Below are positions 50,440 through 57,506 of a stretch of DNA of 64,000 nt, piece after piece. The notes below the pieces were generated by a model. The model was not told where the DNA came from. It searched no databases and was given only the letters and a program-made list of their open reading frames with translations. The DNA is from Shinella zoogloeoides. Lineage in GTDB: Bacteria > Pseudomonadota > Alphaproteobacteria > Rhizobiales > Rhizobiaceae. Where the stretch lies: contig NZ_CP132310.1 of assembly GCF_030733845.1 (NCBI RefSeq), forward strand, positions 53,458 through 117,457, given 5' to 3'. Each line of letters opens with the position of its first letter. Positions within the stretch are counted from its first letter, which is position 1. The position numbers were made by a program, and so were the translations under genes.

Positions 50440-50900
50440 GCGCTTTCGAAGCCCTGCTGAAGGACGACGACTGGAAGAAGCTCTCCATCTCTAACCTGCT
50501 TCTGCCCCGGTTCGGACCGAGTAAATCGATCGCCTATGATCGGGAAGCGACGACGAACGCGCTCGCGGGCAAGGAGATTTCGCATGTCTGGGTCGATGAG
50601 TGGTTTTCACCACCGAAGGCGCCCGCGATCTCGCCTGACTTCTCCTACGAGAACGATGTCTTTCCAGCCGCCAAGGTCGATATCTTCGCCGTGGAAGGTG
50701 ACGCACACGACCCGCGCAATCCGAACCCGGCCGCCGGCAGGCGCAGGTTCTGGATCATCAAGATCGGCGAACGGCGCGTCGGTGGCGAGTATGCCAGCCT
50801 CGCGTTTGCTAAGGCTGCGGCGGCTCCCATGCACGCCCGTGTGGTCGAGGCCCTCCTTGCCCACATGCAGAAAGCCAACCCCAACTACGCGAGGTTCTGA
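50430..50900 (+). CDS. Hypothetical protein with C-terminal NPNYARF tag
   Basis: 156 aa. Folded alpha/beta domain, ending with a helix (APMHARVVEALLAHMQKA) and NPNYARF, the third of five such tags. The GCGAGG codons also serve as RBS for the next gene. Function unknown. Confidence 0.65.
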   Translation: MALGAFEALLKDDDWKKLSISNLLLPRFGPSKSIAYDREATTNALAGKEISHVWVDEWFSPPKAPAISPDFSYENDVFPAAKVDIFAVEGDAHDPRNPNPAAGRRRFWIIKIGERRVGGEYASLAFAKAAAAPMHARVVEALLAHMQKANPNYARF

Positions 50901-51241
50901 TGACTGAACACCTCTCCGAACGCACCGATCGAATCCGCCAGCTCAATGACCAGTTCCGGCGTGGTCGTGGAGCAGGTCGTGTTCACTGTATGGGCGATCT
51001 AGCCCACGAGGACTTTGACGTTCAGCGCCGCGCGCTCGACGCCGTGGTGAACTTCAACGGGTTCAATGAGGGAGACGATCCCTATGGCGAGCACGACTTC
51101 GGCGCCTTCGAGATCGACGGCAGACGGTATATGTTCAAGATCGACTATTATAACCTCGGACTCGATGCCGGCGCTGACGACCCTGCCGATCCCAAGACGT
51201 GCTGCCGCGTCCTGACGATCTTCTACGCTTCCGACTACTGA
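50900..51241 (+). CDS. DUF3768 protein
   Basis: 113 aa. Family pattern clear: IRQLNDQFRRG, FNGFNEGDDPYGEHDFGAF, FKIDYYNLGLDAG, DPADPKTCCRVLTIFYASDY. DUF3768 proteins are common on rhizobial plasmids and phages, function unknown. Supports an alphaproteobacterial host. Confidence 0.82.
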   Translation: MTEHLSERTDRIRQLNDQFRRGRGAGRVHCMGDLAHEDFDVQRRALDAVVNFNGFNEGDDPYGEHDFGAFEIDGRRYMFKIDYYNLGLDAGADDPADPKTCCRVLTIFYASDY

Positions 51242-51259
51242 CCGAAAGAATCCAATAGT

Positions 51260-51304
51260 GACCCTTCGATCGACGCGCTATAGATGAGCAGTAAGCAGTT
51301 ACTT
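51260..51304 (+). promoter_or_regulatory. Phage-type promoter with operator box
   Basis: GACCC (51260-51264), 12 bases, GCTATAG (51277-51283), then AGTAAGCAGTTACTT (51290-51304), the inverted-repeat box. Confidence 0.82.
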
Positions 51305-51331
51305 ATTTCGACAAGAGAGAAGGATGAAACA

Positions 51332-51619
51332 ATGATGATGAAGCGAACCATCACCCTCGCACTGTGCGCGCTCGCTGCCGCGAGCCTGGCCTCGTGCGCC
51401 ACGACCTCCGATACGGCTACCACGCAGCGCTCCGGCTCCGGCCGCAGCCACGATGTCACCGCCACCTCGACGACTTCGGGCGCAAGCACCAGCGCCGGCG
51501 CAAAGGCGTCGTCCACCCGCGAGATCGGCGGCGTCACGATGGGCTACGGCAAGAACGGCGTCGGCGTCGGCGGCTCGCTGAACGGCGGATGGAAGGAAGG
51601 GGATGCCGTCGCCCGCTGA
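51332..51619 (+). CDS. Small lipoprotein (95 aa)
   Basis: ATG 51332. Signal peptide LALCALAAASLASCATTS with lipobox LASC; mature part Ser/Thr/Gly-rich (about 40 residues) then GVTMGYGKNGVGVGGS. Probably periplasmic; could block infection by rivals. Role inferred only from type. Confidence 0.7.
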   Translation: MMMKRTITLALCALAAASLASCATTSDTATTQRSGSGRSHDVTATSTTSGASTSAGAKASSTREIGGVTMGYGKNGVGVGGSLNGGWKEGDAVAR

Positions 51620-51692
51620 CGGCTTCAGGCATCCGAGGGTCGCGACCTCGGCGACGAGTGAAATCGTGACAGGCGGGGAGAGACCCGCACAT

Positions 51693-51818
51693 GTCCGGCG
51701 CTGCAACGCGAACGCATGAGAGGTTCGAAACTGTCATGTCAGTAGTTCGGGTGGTCCCTAAAGCAGCTAATATCTTGGCCAAGAACTGATCGAGGTTCGA
51801 TTCCTCGGCCGGACGCCA
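51693..51818 (+). tRNA. tRNA-like element, atypical or degenerate
   Basis: GTCCGGC (51693-51699) pairs perfectly with GCCGGAC (51808-51814), followed by G and CCA (51815-51818). A perfect T-arm (CGAGG-TTCGATT-CCTCG) lies at 51791-51807. The span of 126 bases is too long for a normal tRNA. Between them I see a weak D-like hairpin, a poor anticodon-like hairpin around TTCGAAA (51724-51730, anticodon would read CGA) and a large extra arm near 51739-51790. It may be a decayed tRNA-Ser, or a tRNA mimic. A 74-base alternative (51745-51818) lacks D and anticodon arms. Confidence 0.4.
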
Positions 51819-52121
51819 AATTCGCTGGCGCTGCATAGCGACGGCAACAGTTAGGCGACGGCGCCTCTGTGTCTATCCATACGCTCGACGTGAGCGCTCG
51901 CGAAAGGCGATTGGGCGATACGGTAAGCGCGCAGGGTCCGGAGTAGCTACCGGATCGGAGTAACCGGGACGGTCTCCCGCCTATTCAGCTAGGACGTCTC
52001 AGACGATGGTGTTTGTTTCCGCGCTCTGATCCATGTCGTCCGAGGAGAGGTGTCACTCCGGTTAAACGCACGAGAGGCGGTGTAAAAAGGGCTTCGGTCT
52101 ACATAGCGCCCTTCTCGTCAC
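51819..52121 (+). other. Non-coding stretch within the tRNA region
   Basis: No gene with support. Contains small hairpins (for example TCCGG-AGTAGCTA-CCGGA near 51935-51953 and AGGGC...GCCCT near 52088-52112). Open frames crossing here also cross the tRNA gene, so they are rejected. Confidence 0.4.
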
Positions 52122-52208
52122 GGTCTGGTAGCGAAGTGGTTGAACGCACGGGACTGCAAATCCCGTCCCGTAAGGGCGCCGCAGGTTCGAATCCTGCCCA
52201 GACCTCCA
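52122..52208 (+). tRNA. tRNA-Cys (GCA) with long variable arm
   Basis: Acceptor GGTCTGG/CCAGACC (52122-52128, 52198-52204), U73 and encoded CCA. D-stem GCG/CGC, anticodon stem CGGGA/TCCCG around CTGCAAA with anticodon GCA (52156-52158), T-arm GCAGG-TTCGAAT-CCTGC. U73 and GCA are cysteine identity elements. The variable region is 15 bases (52166-52180) with a CCC-GTAA-GGG hairpin, whereas standard tRNA-Cys has a short one. Confidence 0.88.
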
Positions 52209-52335
52209 GTTTCAGCTTGTCGGTGGGAGATGCTCGAACCCCGCTACGCACGAGAGCGGCTTTGCAAGTAGAGCCCCAGAAACCGTGAGGAGCCTGTCCG
52301 ACCATGGCGCCTGACTCCGGTCCAGTTCAGCAGTC

Positions 52336-52349
52336 AGCGCTTACTTAGG
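52336..52349 (+). promoter_or_regulatory. Reverse TAAGTAAG box
   Basis: AGCGCTTACTTAGG, same orientation as the box at 39942, before the gene at 52373. No clear GCTATA element. Confidence 0.45.
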
Positions 52350-52372
52350 CGCCTAGAGAGAAGGAAGTGGAA

Positions 52373-52552
52373 ATGATTGATGTTTCGACCTTTGGGTGGC
52401 CGCAATGGCTGATCCTTACGTGGGTGATCTTTGTGATTCTCGCCGTTGCCGCCAATCACGGAAAGACGTTTCCCGTTCGGGCGCCTCGCGTAATCATTAT
52501 CTGGTTGATCATCCTGATCGTGCTCGCGCTCGGAGGTTTCTTCCATGGCTGA
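52373..52552 (+). CDS. Two-helix membrane protein (59 aa)
   Basis: ATG 52373. Transmembrane helices WLILTWVIFVILAVAA (about 11-26) and IIIWLIILIVLALGGFF (about 41-57) with a short basic loop. Holin-like size and topology, but no lysis genes are near, so the role is open. Overlaps the next gene by 8 bases. Confidence 0.65.
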   Translation: MIDVSTFGWPQWLILTWVIFVILAVAANHGKTFPVRAPRVIIIWLIILIVLALGGFFHG

Positions 52553-53165
52553 TTTCGCACAGGCCGGCGACGAGGTTCGCTTCCTCAACGCCAATGGCTA
52601 CGATCACCAGCTCAAGCGCGCCCAGGAGATGTTCAACCCCGGGCAGATCCTGACCGTCGCTTCCGTCGAGATTGGCGGCTGGTCGAGCACCTACCGATTT
52701 GAGAGCGTGCCGCACTCCTGGAACACCGTCATGTTCGAACCGGTCAATGGAGCGCCCGCCGCCGAATCCCAACGGGAGCAGGTTCTGCCGCTCGGGCCGA
52801 CCAAGGAGAGCGTGCTCGCCAATGCCGTCGAGACGTTCAAGACGAATTTCCACAACAAGGTCTTCGACAACTATGATGAGCACCTGCGCGCCGCGCTGGA
52901 GCCTGTCGTGGCCGAGGTGCGCAAGGCGGCGCTCGACGCCCTGGTGCTCGATGTCGAAGCCGTGGATGGCGCGCGCCACCTGATGATGTGGCTCGACGGC
53001 TACTCGCGCCCGACCGACCGGAACCTGCTCACCCACTGCCGCCTGCTCGGGAAGACGCCGCCCGAGGAGTGTATCGACCAGGATCACGTCTCGCCAAAGT
53101 CCCTTCGCACCTACTGGATCGTCAAAGCCGTGGTCGACGAGCACCGGCGCAATTGCGCGAAATAG
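52545..53165 (+). CDS. Hypothetical protein (206 aa)
   Basis: N-terminal beta-rich third (GQILTVASVEIGGWSSTY), then helices. The C-terminal half (RKAALDALVLDVEAV, HLMMWLDGY) shows no motif I can name. Ends before a hairpin at 53188. Function unknown. Confidence 0.65.
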   Translation: MADFAQAGDEVRFLNANGYDHQLKRAQEMFNPGQILTVASVEIGGWSSTYRFESVPHSWNTVMFEPVNGAPAAESQREQVLPLGPTKESVLANAVETFKTNFHNKVFDNYDEHLRAALEPVVAEVRKAALDALVLDVEAVDGARHLMMWLDGYSRPTDRNLLTHCRLLGKTPPEECIDQDHVSPKSLRTYWIVKAVVDEHRRNCAK

Positions 53166-53187
53166 CTATTTCGCGATTTCGCCCACT

Positions 53188-53219
53188 GAAATCAGGTGCG
53201 CCGCTAAGCACCTGATTTC
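53188..53219 (+). terminator. Hairpin terminator
   Basis: GAAATCAGGTG / CACCTGATTTC (53188-53198, 53209-53219), perfect 11-bp stem with a 10-base loop; no long T run. Confidence 0.6.
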
Positions 53220-53229
53220 TCCAGAAGAA

Positions 53230-53264
53230 TTCCTATTTTCGATGTGCGATTGTGTAGCATCGAA
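53230..53264 (+). promoter_or_regulatory. Second-class phage promoter
   Basis: TTCCT (53230-53234), 11 bases, GCGATTG (53246-53252), then AGCATCGAAG. TTCGATG/CATCGAA (53238-53244, 53258-53264) is an inverted repeat around the -10. Confidence 0.6.
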
Positions 53265-53280
53265 GCAAAGAGAGAAAGCC

Positions 53281-53478
53281 ATGACCCTGCGAAAACTCGC
53301 ATTCACCAATTCCGATGCCACGCCCAAGAAGATCGAGCTGGAGGTGTCCACCGCCTCCGTTGCGCCGATCATGGCCTGGTATGGCGGCTATCACTCCGGC
53401 GATCGCTACTCGGTCGCGCTCGACGGCAAGCGCATTCGCAAGGATCTCAACGGTGAAGTGATCGGGAGCATCGAATGA
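53281..53478 (+). CDS. Small hypothetical protein (65 aa)
   Basis: ATG 53281 behind GAGAAAG. Strand-rich (KKIELEVSTASVAPIMAWYGG, YSVALDGKRI). Overlaps the HD hydrolase by 4 bases. Function unknown. Confidence 0.55.
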   Translation: MTLRKLAFTNSDATPKKIELEVSTASVAPIMAWYGGYHSGDRYSVALDGKRIRKDLNGEVIGSIE

Positions 53479-54032
53479 ACCACTATTCCAACGTCGGCGC
53501 GACCATGATCATGAAGGCCGACCTATTCGCCTTTGCGGCCCATACCGGCGCCAGCCAGGTGCGCAAATACACCGCCGACCCCTATATCATCCATCCGCGC
53601 GCCGTAGCGCGCCTGGTCCAGGGCGTGCCTGGTCACGACTATCGTCAGGTCGTGCTGGCGCTTCTGCACGACACCGTGGAAGACACGGGCATCAGCCTCG
53701 ACGACATCGAGAGCCTGTTTGGCGAAGCGATGCGCGAGGACGTGGAGGCGCTCACCAACTGCGGCAAGGAAATGGGCAACCGGAAAACCCGGTTCGAGAT
53801 CAACCTGAAGCGCATCGCAGCCGCGCCCAACAGCGTGAAGACGGTGAAGGTCGCCGACCTGATCGACAACACCTCCACGATCGTCCAGCACGATCCGAAC
53901 TTCGCGGTCGTCTACCTGAAGGAGAAGAAGGAGCTGCTGGAGCGCGCATTGCGCGGCGCCGATGAAGTTCTGTGGCAGCGCGCCTGGTCGCAGTGCTGCA
54001 CCAGCATGATCGAGCTGGAGGCAGGCGCATGA
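53475..54032 (+). CDS. MESH1-like HD hydrolase (SpoT hydrolase domain)
   Basis: 185 aa. SpoT/MESH1 HD pattern: TADPYIIHPRAVARLV (first His), VLALLHDTVEDTGISLDDIESLFG (HD and ED), VKVADLIDNTS (third Asp). No synthetase or TGS/ACT domains. Such small enzymes remove the 3'-diphosphate of (p)ppGpp or dephosphorylate NADPH. In infection it could cancel the stringent response or a toxic alarmone. Family firm, substrate inferred. Confidence 0.85.
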   Translation: MNHYSNVGATMIMKADLFAFAAHTGASQVRKYTADPYIIHPRAVARLVQGVPGHDYRQVVLALLHDTVEDTGISLDDIESLFGEAMREDVEALTNCGKEMGNRKTRFEINLKRIAAAPNSVKTVKVADLIDNTSTIVQHDPNFAVVYLKEKKELLERALRGADEVLWQRAWSQCCTSMIELEAGA

Positions 54033-54208
54033 GCCCTCGGATCACTGACGAAATGGTGGCGGTTATCAACCGGGACTACCTGATCAAGGGTATCGGCGCG
54101 CGCGAAGCCGTCCGCCGCATCCTGAAGCTCGCCGAAGAGCAGCCAGGCCCGGAATTCGATGACAGCTATCGACCCGCCGGCACAGCGATTGAAGGAAGAA
54201 CACCATGA
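54029..54208 (+). CDS. Small hypothetical protein (59 aa)
   Basis: ATG 54029 overlaps the HD hydrolase. Helical (EMVAVINRDYL, REAVRRILKLAEE). Overlaps the next gene by 4 bases. Function unknown. Confidence 0.55.
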   Translation: MSPRITDEMVAVINRDYLIKGIGAREAVRRILKLAEEQPGPEFDDSYRPAGTAIEGRTP

Positions 54209-54639
54209 CCGAGATCCCCTGGCACAAGCGCCCCGACATCTGGAAAGCGGCGCACGCGCATATACAGCCCGAGCTGCTGCCCTTCATCATCCTGTCGCCG
54301 CAGGACGTGCAGGAGATGACCGAGGAAGCGATACGGGCCGCCGATCCCGCCTTGAAGCTGGGCGAGCTGCTCAACAGCCGTGGTCTCGCGAAGAAGGTGA
54401 CGCAGGATCTGCACAACCAGGCGCGCATGGAGCGTGACGCCGCGATGCTGTCGGATGCCGGCCGCTGGCCCATGAATCCGATCCGGCTCAAGACTCAGCC
54501 CTGGATCGAGCCCAGGCGCTACGGTTCGACCGTGGCCTTCAGGGGCCAGGCGAGCTGCATCGTCATTGTCGAGGGACAGCCGGGCGTCGAGGAGTTCGAA
54601 TCCATCAAGGAGATGGTCAAGGTCTGGAGCGTGGACTGA
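54205..54639 (+). CDS. Hypothetical protein (144 aa)
   Basis: Helical N-terminus (DVQEMTEEAIRAADPALKLGE), strand-rich end (ASCIVIVEGQPG, MVKVWSVD). Stop-start overlap with the next gene. No family recognised. Confidence 0.6.
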   Translation: MTEIPWHKRPDIWKAAHAHIQPELLPFIILSPQDVQEMTEEAIRAADPALKLGELLNSRGLAKKVTQDLHNQARMERDAAMLSDAGRWPMNPIRLKTQPWIEPRRYGSTVAFRGQASCIVIVEGQPGVEEFESIKEMVKVWSVD

Positions 54640-54848
54640 TGAAGATTCAGTGGGAAGAGGTTGATATTCGCGCCGGCCGCCATGTGTGGCGCGACATGGA
54701 GTGCATGATCTGCTGCAACCCGGAAAACTATCGAGATCCTGCCGTCCTGGTGGTTCTTCAGACCGGGCGCGTCATGAAGATCGGCACCAAGGCGGAAATA
54801 GCCGATTACATGACCGAATACAGATACACGCCCATCAAGGAGCGCTGA
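54639..54848 (+). CDS. Hypothetical protein (69 aa)
   Basis: Strand pattern WEEVDIRAGRHVWRDMECM, then CCNPENYRDPAVLVVLQTGRVMKI. Cys residues could bind a metal. Function unknown. Confidence 0.55.
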   Translation: MKIQWEEVDIRAGRHVWRDMECMICCNPENYRDPAVLVVLQTGRVMKIGTKAEIADYMTEYRYTPIKER

Positions 54849-54849
54849 G

Positions 54850-55071
54850 GTGGATAACGATCTGACCGACCTCCTCGACCGTGGCTGCTATTGCTTCACA
54901 GCCCATCCGCCGTGCAGCTTCTGCACCGACGGACTCCAGAGCGAGGAGGAATACGACATCTATGCCGTGCAAGGCTCCCAGGGAGTCCGTGAGCACCGTT
55001 CCGGCGTTCGGGCAGCGAGGATCGCCCAGACCGAGGCGATGCGCTCCAGCCCCAAATATGGGAGGTTCTGA
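54850..55071 (+). CDS. Cys-rich small protein with SPKYGRF tag
   Basis: 73 aa from GTG 54850. CYC and CSFC near residues 13-25 (CYCFTAHPPCSFC) suggest a small metal site. Ends SPKYGRF, the fourth tag of its kind; the AGGTTCTGATG that encodes it serves as RBS and start of the next gene. Function unknown. Confidence 0.6.
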   Translation: MDNDLTDLLDRGCYCFTAHPPCSFCTDGLQSEEEYDIYAVQGSQGVREHRSGVRAARIAQTEAMRSSPKYGRF

Positions 55072-55280
55072 TGACATCCGTTTTCCTAATGAGGGTCTAC
55101 AAGGTCGGCGACTATGCCAACCCGGTCTACTACGAAGCGATCAACACCACGGAGCTGATAGCCGAGCAGCGTCTATCCGAGCTTTGGAACGACCACACGC
55201 CGGCTGACGGCAGCCGCTACCGCGCAACGATGCGCCGCGCCGGCGATAGGCGCATTATTCAATCTATCGAGTGGCAGTGA
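55071..55280 (+). CDS. Hypothetical protein (69 aa)
   Basis: Starts with strand VFLMRVYKVGD, central helix, C-terminal basic strand. May be one more member of the small strand-strand-helix group. Overlaps next gene. Confidence 0.55.
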   Translation: MTSVFLMRVYKVGDYANPVYYEAINTTELIAEQRLSELWNDHTPADGSRYRATMRRAGDRRIIQSIEWQ

Positions 55281-55579
55281 TGGGCGTCTTCAAATATTGC
55301 CCCTTCTGCGGTGGTCAGCCGGCGCTCTATGGTCCGGAGTGGAGGGACGATAACCGGTATGTCGAAATGGAGCTGACATGCTGCAATATCACGATGGATG
55401 ATCACATCGCCTGGAGCTACGCAAGGAATCTTTCCCCGGAGGAGATCAAGGAGCGACTCACCAACAGTCTCACCGCAGTTTGGAACGATCGCTACGTTCC
55501 GGATCTGGAAGAGCAGGAGTCGATCGAGCCTGACTCCGCGACGCCAATTAACGAACACCCCAATTTTGCAAGATTCTGA
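55280..55579 (+). CDS. Lar-like zinc-ribbon protein with HPNFARF tag
   Basis: 99 aa from ATG 55280. YCPFCGGQPALY and later CC (about 35) give a zinc ribbon; followed by WSYARN and a helix, as in Lar-type restriction-alleviation proteins. Ends HPNFARF, the fifth tag, with Arg coded AGA instead of AGG. Possible anti-restriction role. Confidence 0.65.
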   Translation: MGVFKYCPFCGGQPALYGPEWRDDNRYVEMELTCCNITMDDHIAWSYARNLSPEEIKERLTNSLTAVWNDRYVPDLEEQESIEPDSATPINEHPNFARF

Positions 55580-55681
55580 TGAGCGGTTTTAATACATGAA
55601 TGCGCCGAAAACTGCACCACATGTCTTTCGCTCATGATGATGGATAACCTTCCATTATCGTTCGCCCTAGTAGCGGCCGTG

Positions 55682-56218
55682 TCAGCTACCCCATGGCCAA
55701 TCTGGATCATTAGGATTGCCCGGAACTGGGATAGGGACCTTTATGACGTCATCTCTCGGCGGCTCCTTCGTGATCACGCGAGATGGCCGAGCCTTTGTCG
55801 CCTTGTCGAGATACTTGAACAGGTGAGGATAAGAATTCGTCACATCGAAGTTGTCGACGGATTTCCGGTAGGCGAGCCGGATCAGGTGGAACGAGAGCGT
55901 CACAAAGTGAACATCCTGATAAAACAGCTCAACCTCGAAGCTGTAGTCGAAGGCTGGTCCATCATCGACAATCGGCCATCTCCACATCGAGGCCAGATGC
56001 GCCGCTTTCATCCGCACGGTCGCGTCGTCGTAAATAGTCAGCGACGATGGCGCGACCCAGTGGCGATGATCCGGAGCCCAACTGTCGAATTCCCAGTGCC
56101 ACCATGCGTTTTTAGTTAAAAGCGCTGCTTCGCTAGACGCCTGCTTAGGCAGGATGATCGCTGGTTCCTGACTTTGGACACGCAGCGGCTCGGTGTTTTC
56201 GGTTGTTGTCATTTCCAT
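55682..56218 (-). CDS. Hypothetical protein, minus strand (178 aa)
   Basis: ATG 56218 behind AAGGAGAGGG. Trp-rich centre (WWHWEFDSWAPDHRHWVAPSS), strand-rich domain, Pro-rich tail ending PDWPWGS. The plus strand here has an open frame that is antisense and lacks RBS. Looks like a host-type island gene. Function unknown. Confidence 0.6.
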   Translation of the reverse strand: MEMTTTENTEPLRVQSQEPAIILPKQASSEAALLTKNAWWHWEFDSWAPDHRHWVAPSSLTIYDDATVRMKAAHLASMWRWPIVDDGPAFDYSFEVELFYQDVHFVTLSFHLIRLAYRKSVDNFDVTNSYPHLFKYLDKATKARPSRVITKEPPRDDVIKVPIPVPGNPNDPDWPWGS

Positions 56219-56277
56219 CCCCTCTCCTTGTGAAGGACAACAACACTAAACTCAAAGTTGGTATCGTCAAGAGACTG

Positions 56278-56575
56278 TTAAAAGTTGGGTTCGGTGTGCG
56301 GCGCATCATCCGGCAGAACGGACACGCCACATTCGCGCGCAGCGGCTACAAACGCTGTGCGCGTCTCAGAGGGGAAGGTGTCGCCGCCCCCCCCCCATGC
56401 AGTCGAGACAGGCCATGAGCGCAGTCTCGTATGCTTCGCCCCTTCCCTCTTCGGGAAAATGGAGAAGCAACGCCTCAGCGAGATCGCCGACGCGCAGCAG
56501 GGTCTTGTATCGTCCGACCCCGTGGATTTCGGCATGGATAGATTCGATCTCCGGATTGATTGCTTCTTCCGTCAT
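56278..56575 (-). pseudogene. DUF982 protein split by a poly-C frameshift
   Basis: DUF982 is a small family found mainly in Rhizobiales. Starting ATG 56575, the frame reads through HGVGRYKTLLRVGDLAEALL and ALMACLDCMGG (DUF982 core) and then ends early at 56366. The continuation, with RTAFVAAARECGVSVL, lies in another frame ending at 56278. The shift falls exactly on a run of ten C (56387-56396). Eleven or eight C would join both parts. So it is either disrupted, made by slippage, or a sequencing error. Overlaps the upstream gene. Confidence 0.6.
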
Positions 56576-56892
56576 GGCCTCGTGACCAATCGCGCTTTCA
56601 TGGCGTCCCAGTAATCTTCGACCTGGCACGCCGCCTCGGCTGCCGAGGCGAGCCAACCGCCGTTGGGCATGATAGGCGATCTGACGCCCTTCGGATATCC
56701 ACCCGCCCAGCGCCAGCGACCGGATTTCAAAGTTTGCTGATCGAGGTAGATCCGACCAATGAGGTCGTCGCCATCGTAGCCCACGTAGTCCTCGTGCAGC
56801 TTACCGTCGATGCCTGTTTCGCCCGGCCAAGTGCGCGCCCAGCGATACTTCTTTTGCCAGCCTTCTACCGAGGTAGCTTTCCGAGGATCCAC
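56572..56892 (-). CDS. Hypothetical protein, minus strand (106 aa)
   Basis: Trp/Gly-rich (KKYRWARTWPGE, GRWRWAGGYPKG) with acidic mid-part DYVGYDGDDLIGRIYLDQ; resembles small orphan proteins common in rhizobia. Overlaps both neighbours. Function unknown. Confidence 0.6.
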   Translation of the reverse strand: MDPRKATSVEGWQKKYRWARTWPGETGIDGKLHEDYVGYDGDDLIGRIYLDQQTLKSGRWRWAGGYPKGVRSPIMPNGGWLASAAEAACQVEDYWDAMKARLVTRP

Positions 56893-57155
56893 TTATTGCC
56901 GTCCTTGTTCGCGCAGCCAAGGCACCGCAGGCGGCTGGCAAGCGTGCCGAGGTAGGTGCGCTCGCCCCACTTCTGCGACACCTCCCAGCGATTGACCCAG
57001 CCGGTGCGCTCACATTTCGCGCAGTGCCCACCAAGGGCATGCCACTCTGGAATGTCATCGAACGTGACGTGCGCCGGATCCATAAGCGGACCCAGGTAGA
57101 GAATGTCGTAGCGGCTCTCGCGCCCGATCAAATCTATGCCACGGCGATGTTTCAT
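56865..57155 (-). CDS. Zinc-ribbon-like protein, minus strand (96 aa)
   Basis: HCAKCERTGWV (about 44-54) and RLRCLGCANKDGN (about 75-87) form a CxxC...CxxC zinc pair. First gene of the minus-strand unit of three. Upstream on the minus strand is a sigma-70-like TTGACT, unlike the plus-strand phage promoters. Confidence 0.65.
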   Translation of the reverse strand: MKHRRGIDLIGRESRYDILYLGPLMDPAHVTFDDIPEWHALGGHCAKCERTGWVNRWEVSQKWGERTYLGTLASRLRCLGCANKDGNKWILGKLPR

Positions 57156-57188
57156 GTTCTATATTTGTTCACGCTGATGCCTTGAGTC

Positions 57189-57211
57189 AACCGCTACAAG
57201 TCGTGCTATAA
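57189..57211 (+). promoter_or_regulatory. Phage-type promoter of a structured RNA
   Basis: AACCG (57189-57193), 11 bases, GCTATAA (57205-57211). Expected start near 57218, exactly the first base of the RNA stem below. Confidence 0.75.
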
Positions 57212-57217
57212 GCGCAG

Positions 57218-57310
57218 AGTCGAGAGCAAAAGCAGCAGGCGCCGTGCCAGCCGGCGTCAATCGGTGAGGATGAGCCACATCGACCGAGGCAGCGGGCTCT
57301 GCTCTCGACT
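57218..57310 (+). ncRNA. Candidate structured RNA (93 nt)
   Basis: A perfect 11-bp stem, AGTCGAGAGCA (57218-57228) with TGCTCTCGACT (57300-57310), closes a domain with internal stems (for example CGGT...ACCG and GATG...CATC). Its 5' end coincides with the expected start of the promoter at 57189. AGGAG (57311-57315) follows at once and serves the small ORF at 57324. Could be a leader controlling that ORF, or a free sRNA. No known riboswitch class fits by eye. Confidence 0.6.
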
Positions 57311-57323
57311 AGGAGTGATTGCG

Positions 57324-57413
57324 ATGTGGTGGATACCATTTAGCATCACGCTGACGATACGGAAAACCCGCACGAGCTGGCAAGCAAGCGTGCGGGTCCA
57401 ATTCCTAGCGTAA
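57324..57413 (+). CDS. Possible small peptide (29 aa)
   Basis: ATG 57324, good RBS AGGAG eight bases before, 29 codons. Begins MWWIPFSITLTI, then basic (RKTRTSWQASVRV). Its second half overlaps a hairpin (ACCCGCACG/CGTGCGGGT, about 57366-57397). Could be a leader peptide or a small membrane-active peptide. Confidence 0.45.
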   Translation: MWWIPFSITLTIRKTRTSWQASVRVQFLA

Positions 57414-57506
57414 GCGAAGCGAGGTCAGAGGTTCGCGCCTCTGGCCTCACTCCTGCAATATAGCCCCTTCCCTTCCCATCTTCAAGCGGCGGCCGATCCC
57501 GCTTGC
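57414..57506 (+). other. Intergenic stretch
   Basis: Nothing clear beyond short GC-rich repeats; ends at the promoter of the lipoprotein gene. Confidence 0.4.

Noticed and set aside
52013..52288. 91-aa frame across the tRNA-Cys gene
   Set aside because: It runs through the whole tRNA and has no RBS.
52373..52552. Holin
   Set aside because: Two-helix topology fits, but without endolysin or spanin genes nearby the lysis call is unsupported.
55634..56119. 161-aa plus-strand frame
   Set aside because: Antisense to the Trp-rich minus-strand gene, which has a strong RBS; this frame has none.
57218..57310. Cobalamin riboswitch linked to the B12 reductase
   Set aside because: No B12-box-like consensus seen and the reductase gene is 32 kb away.
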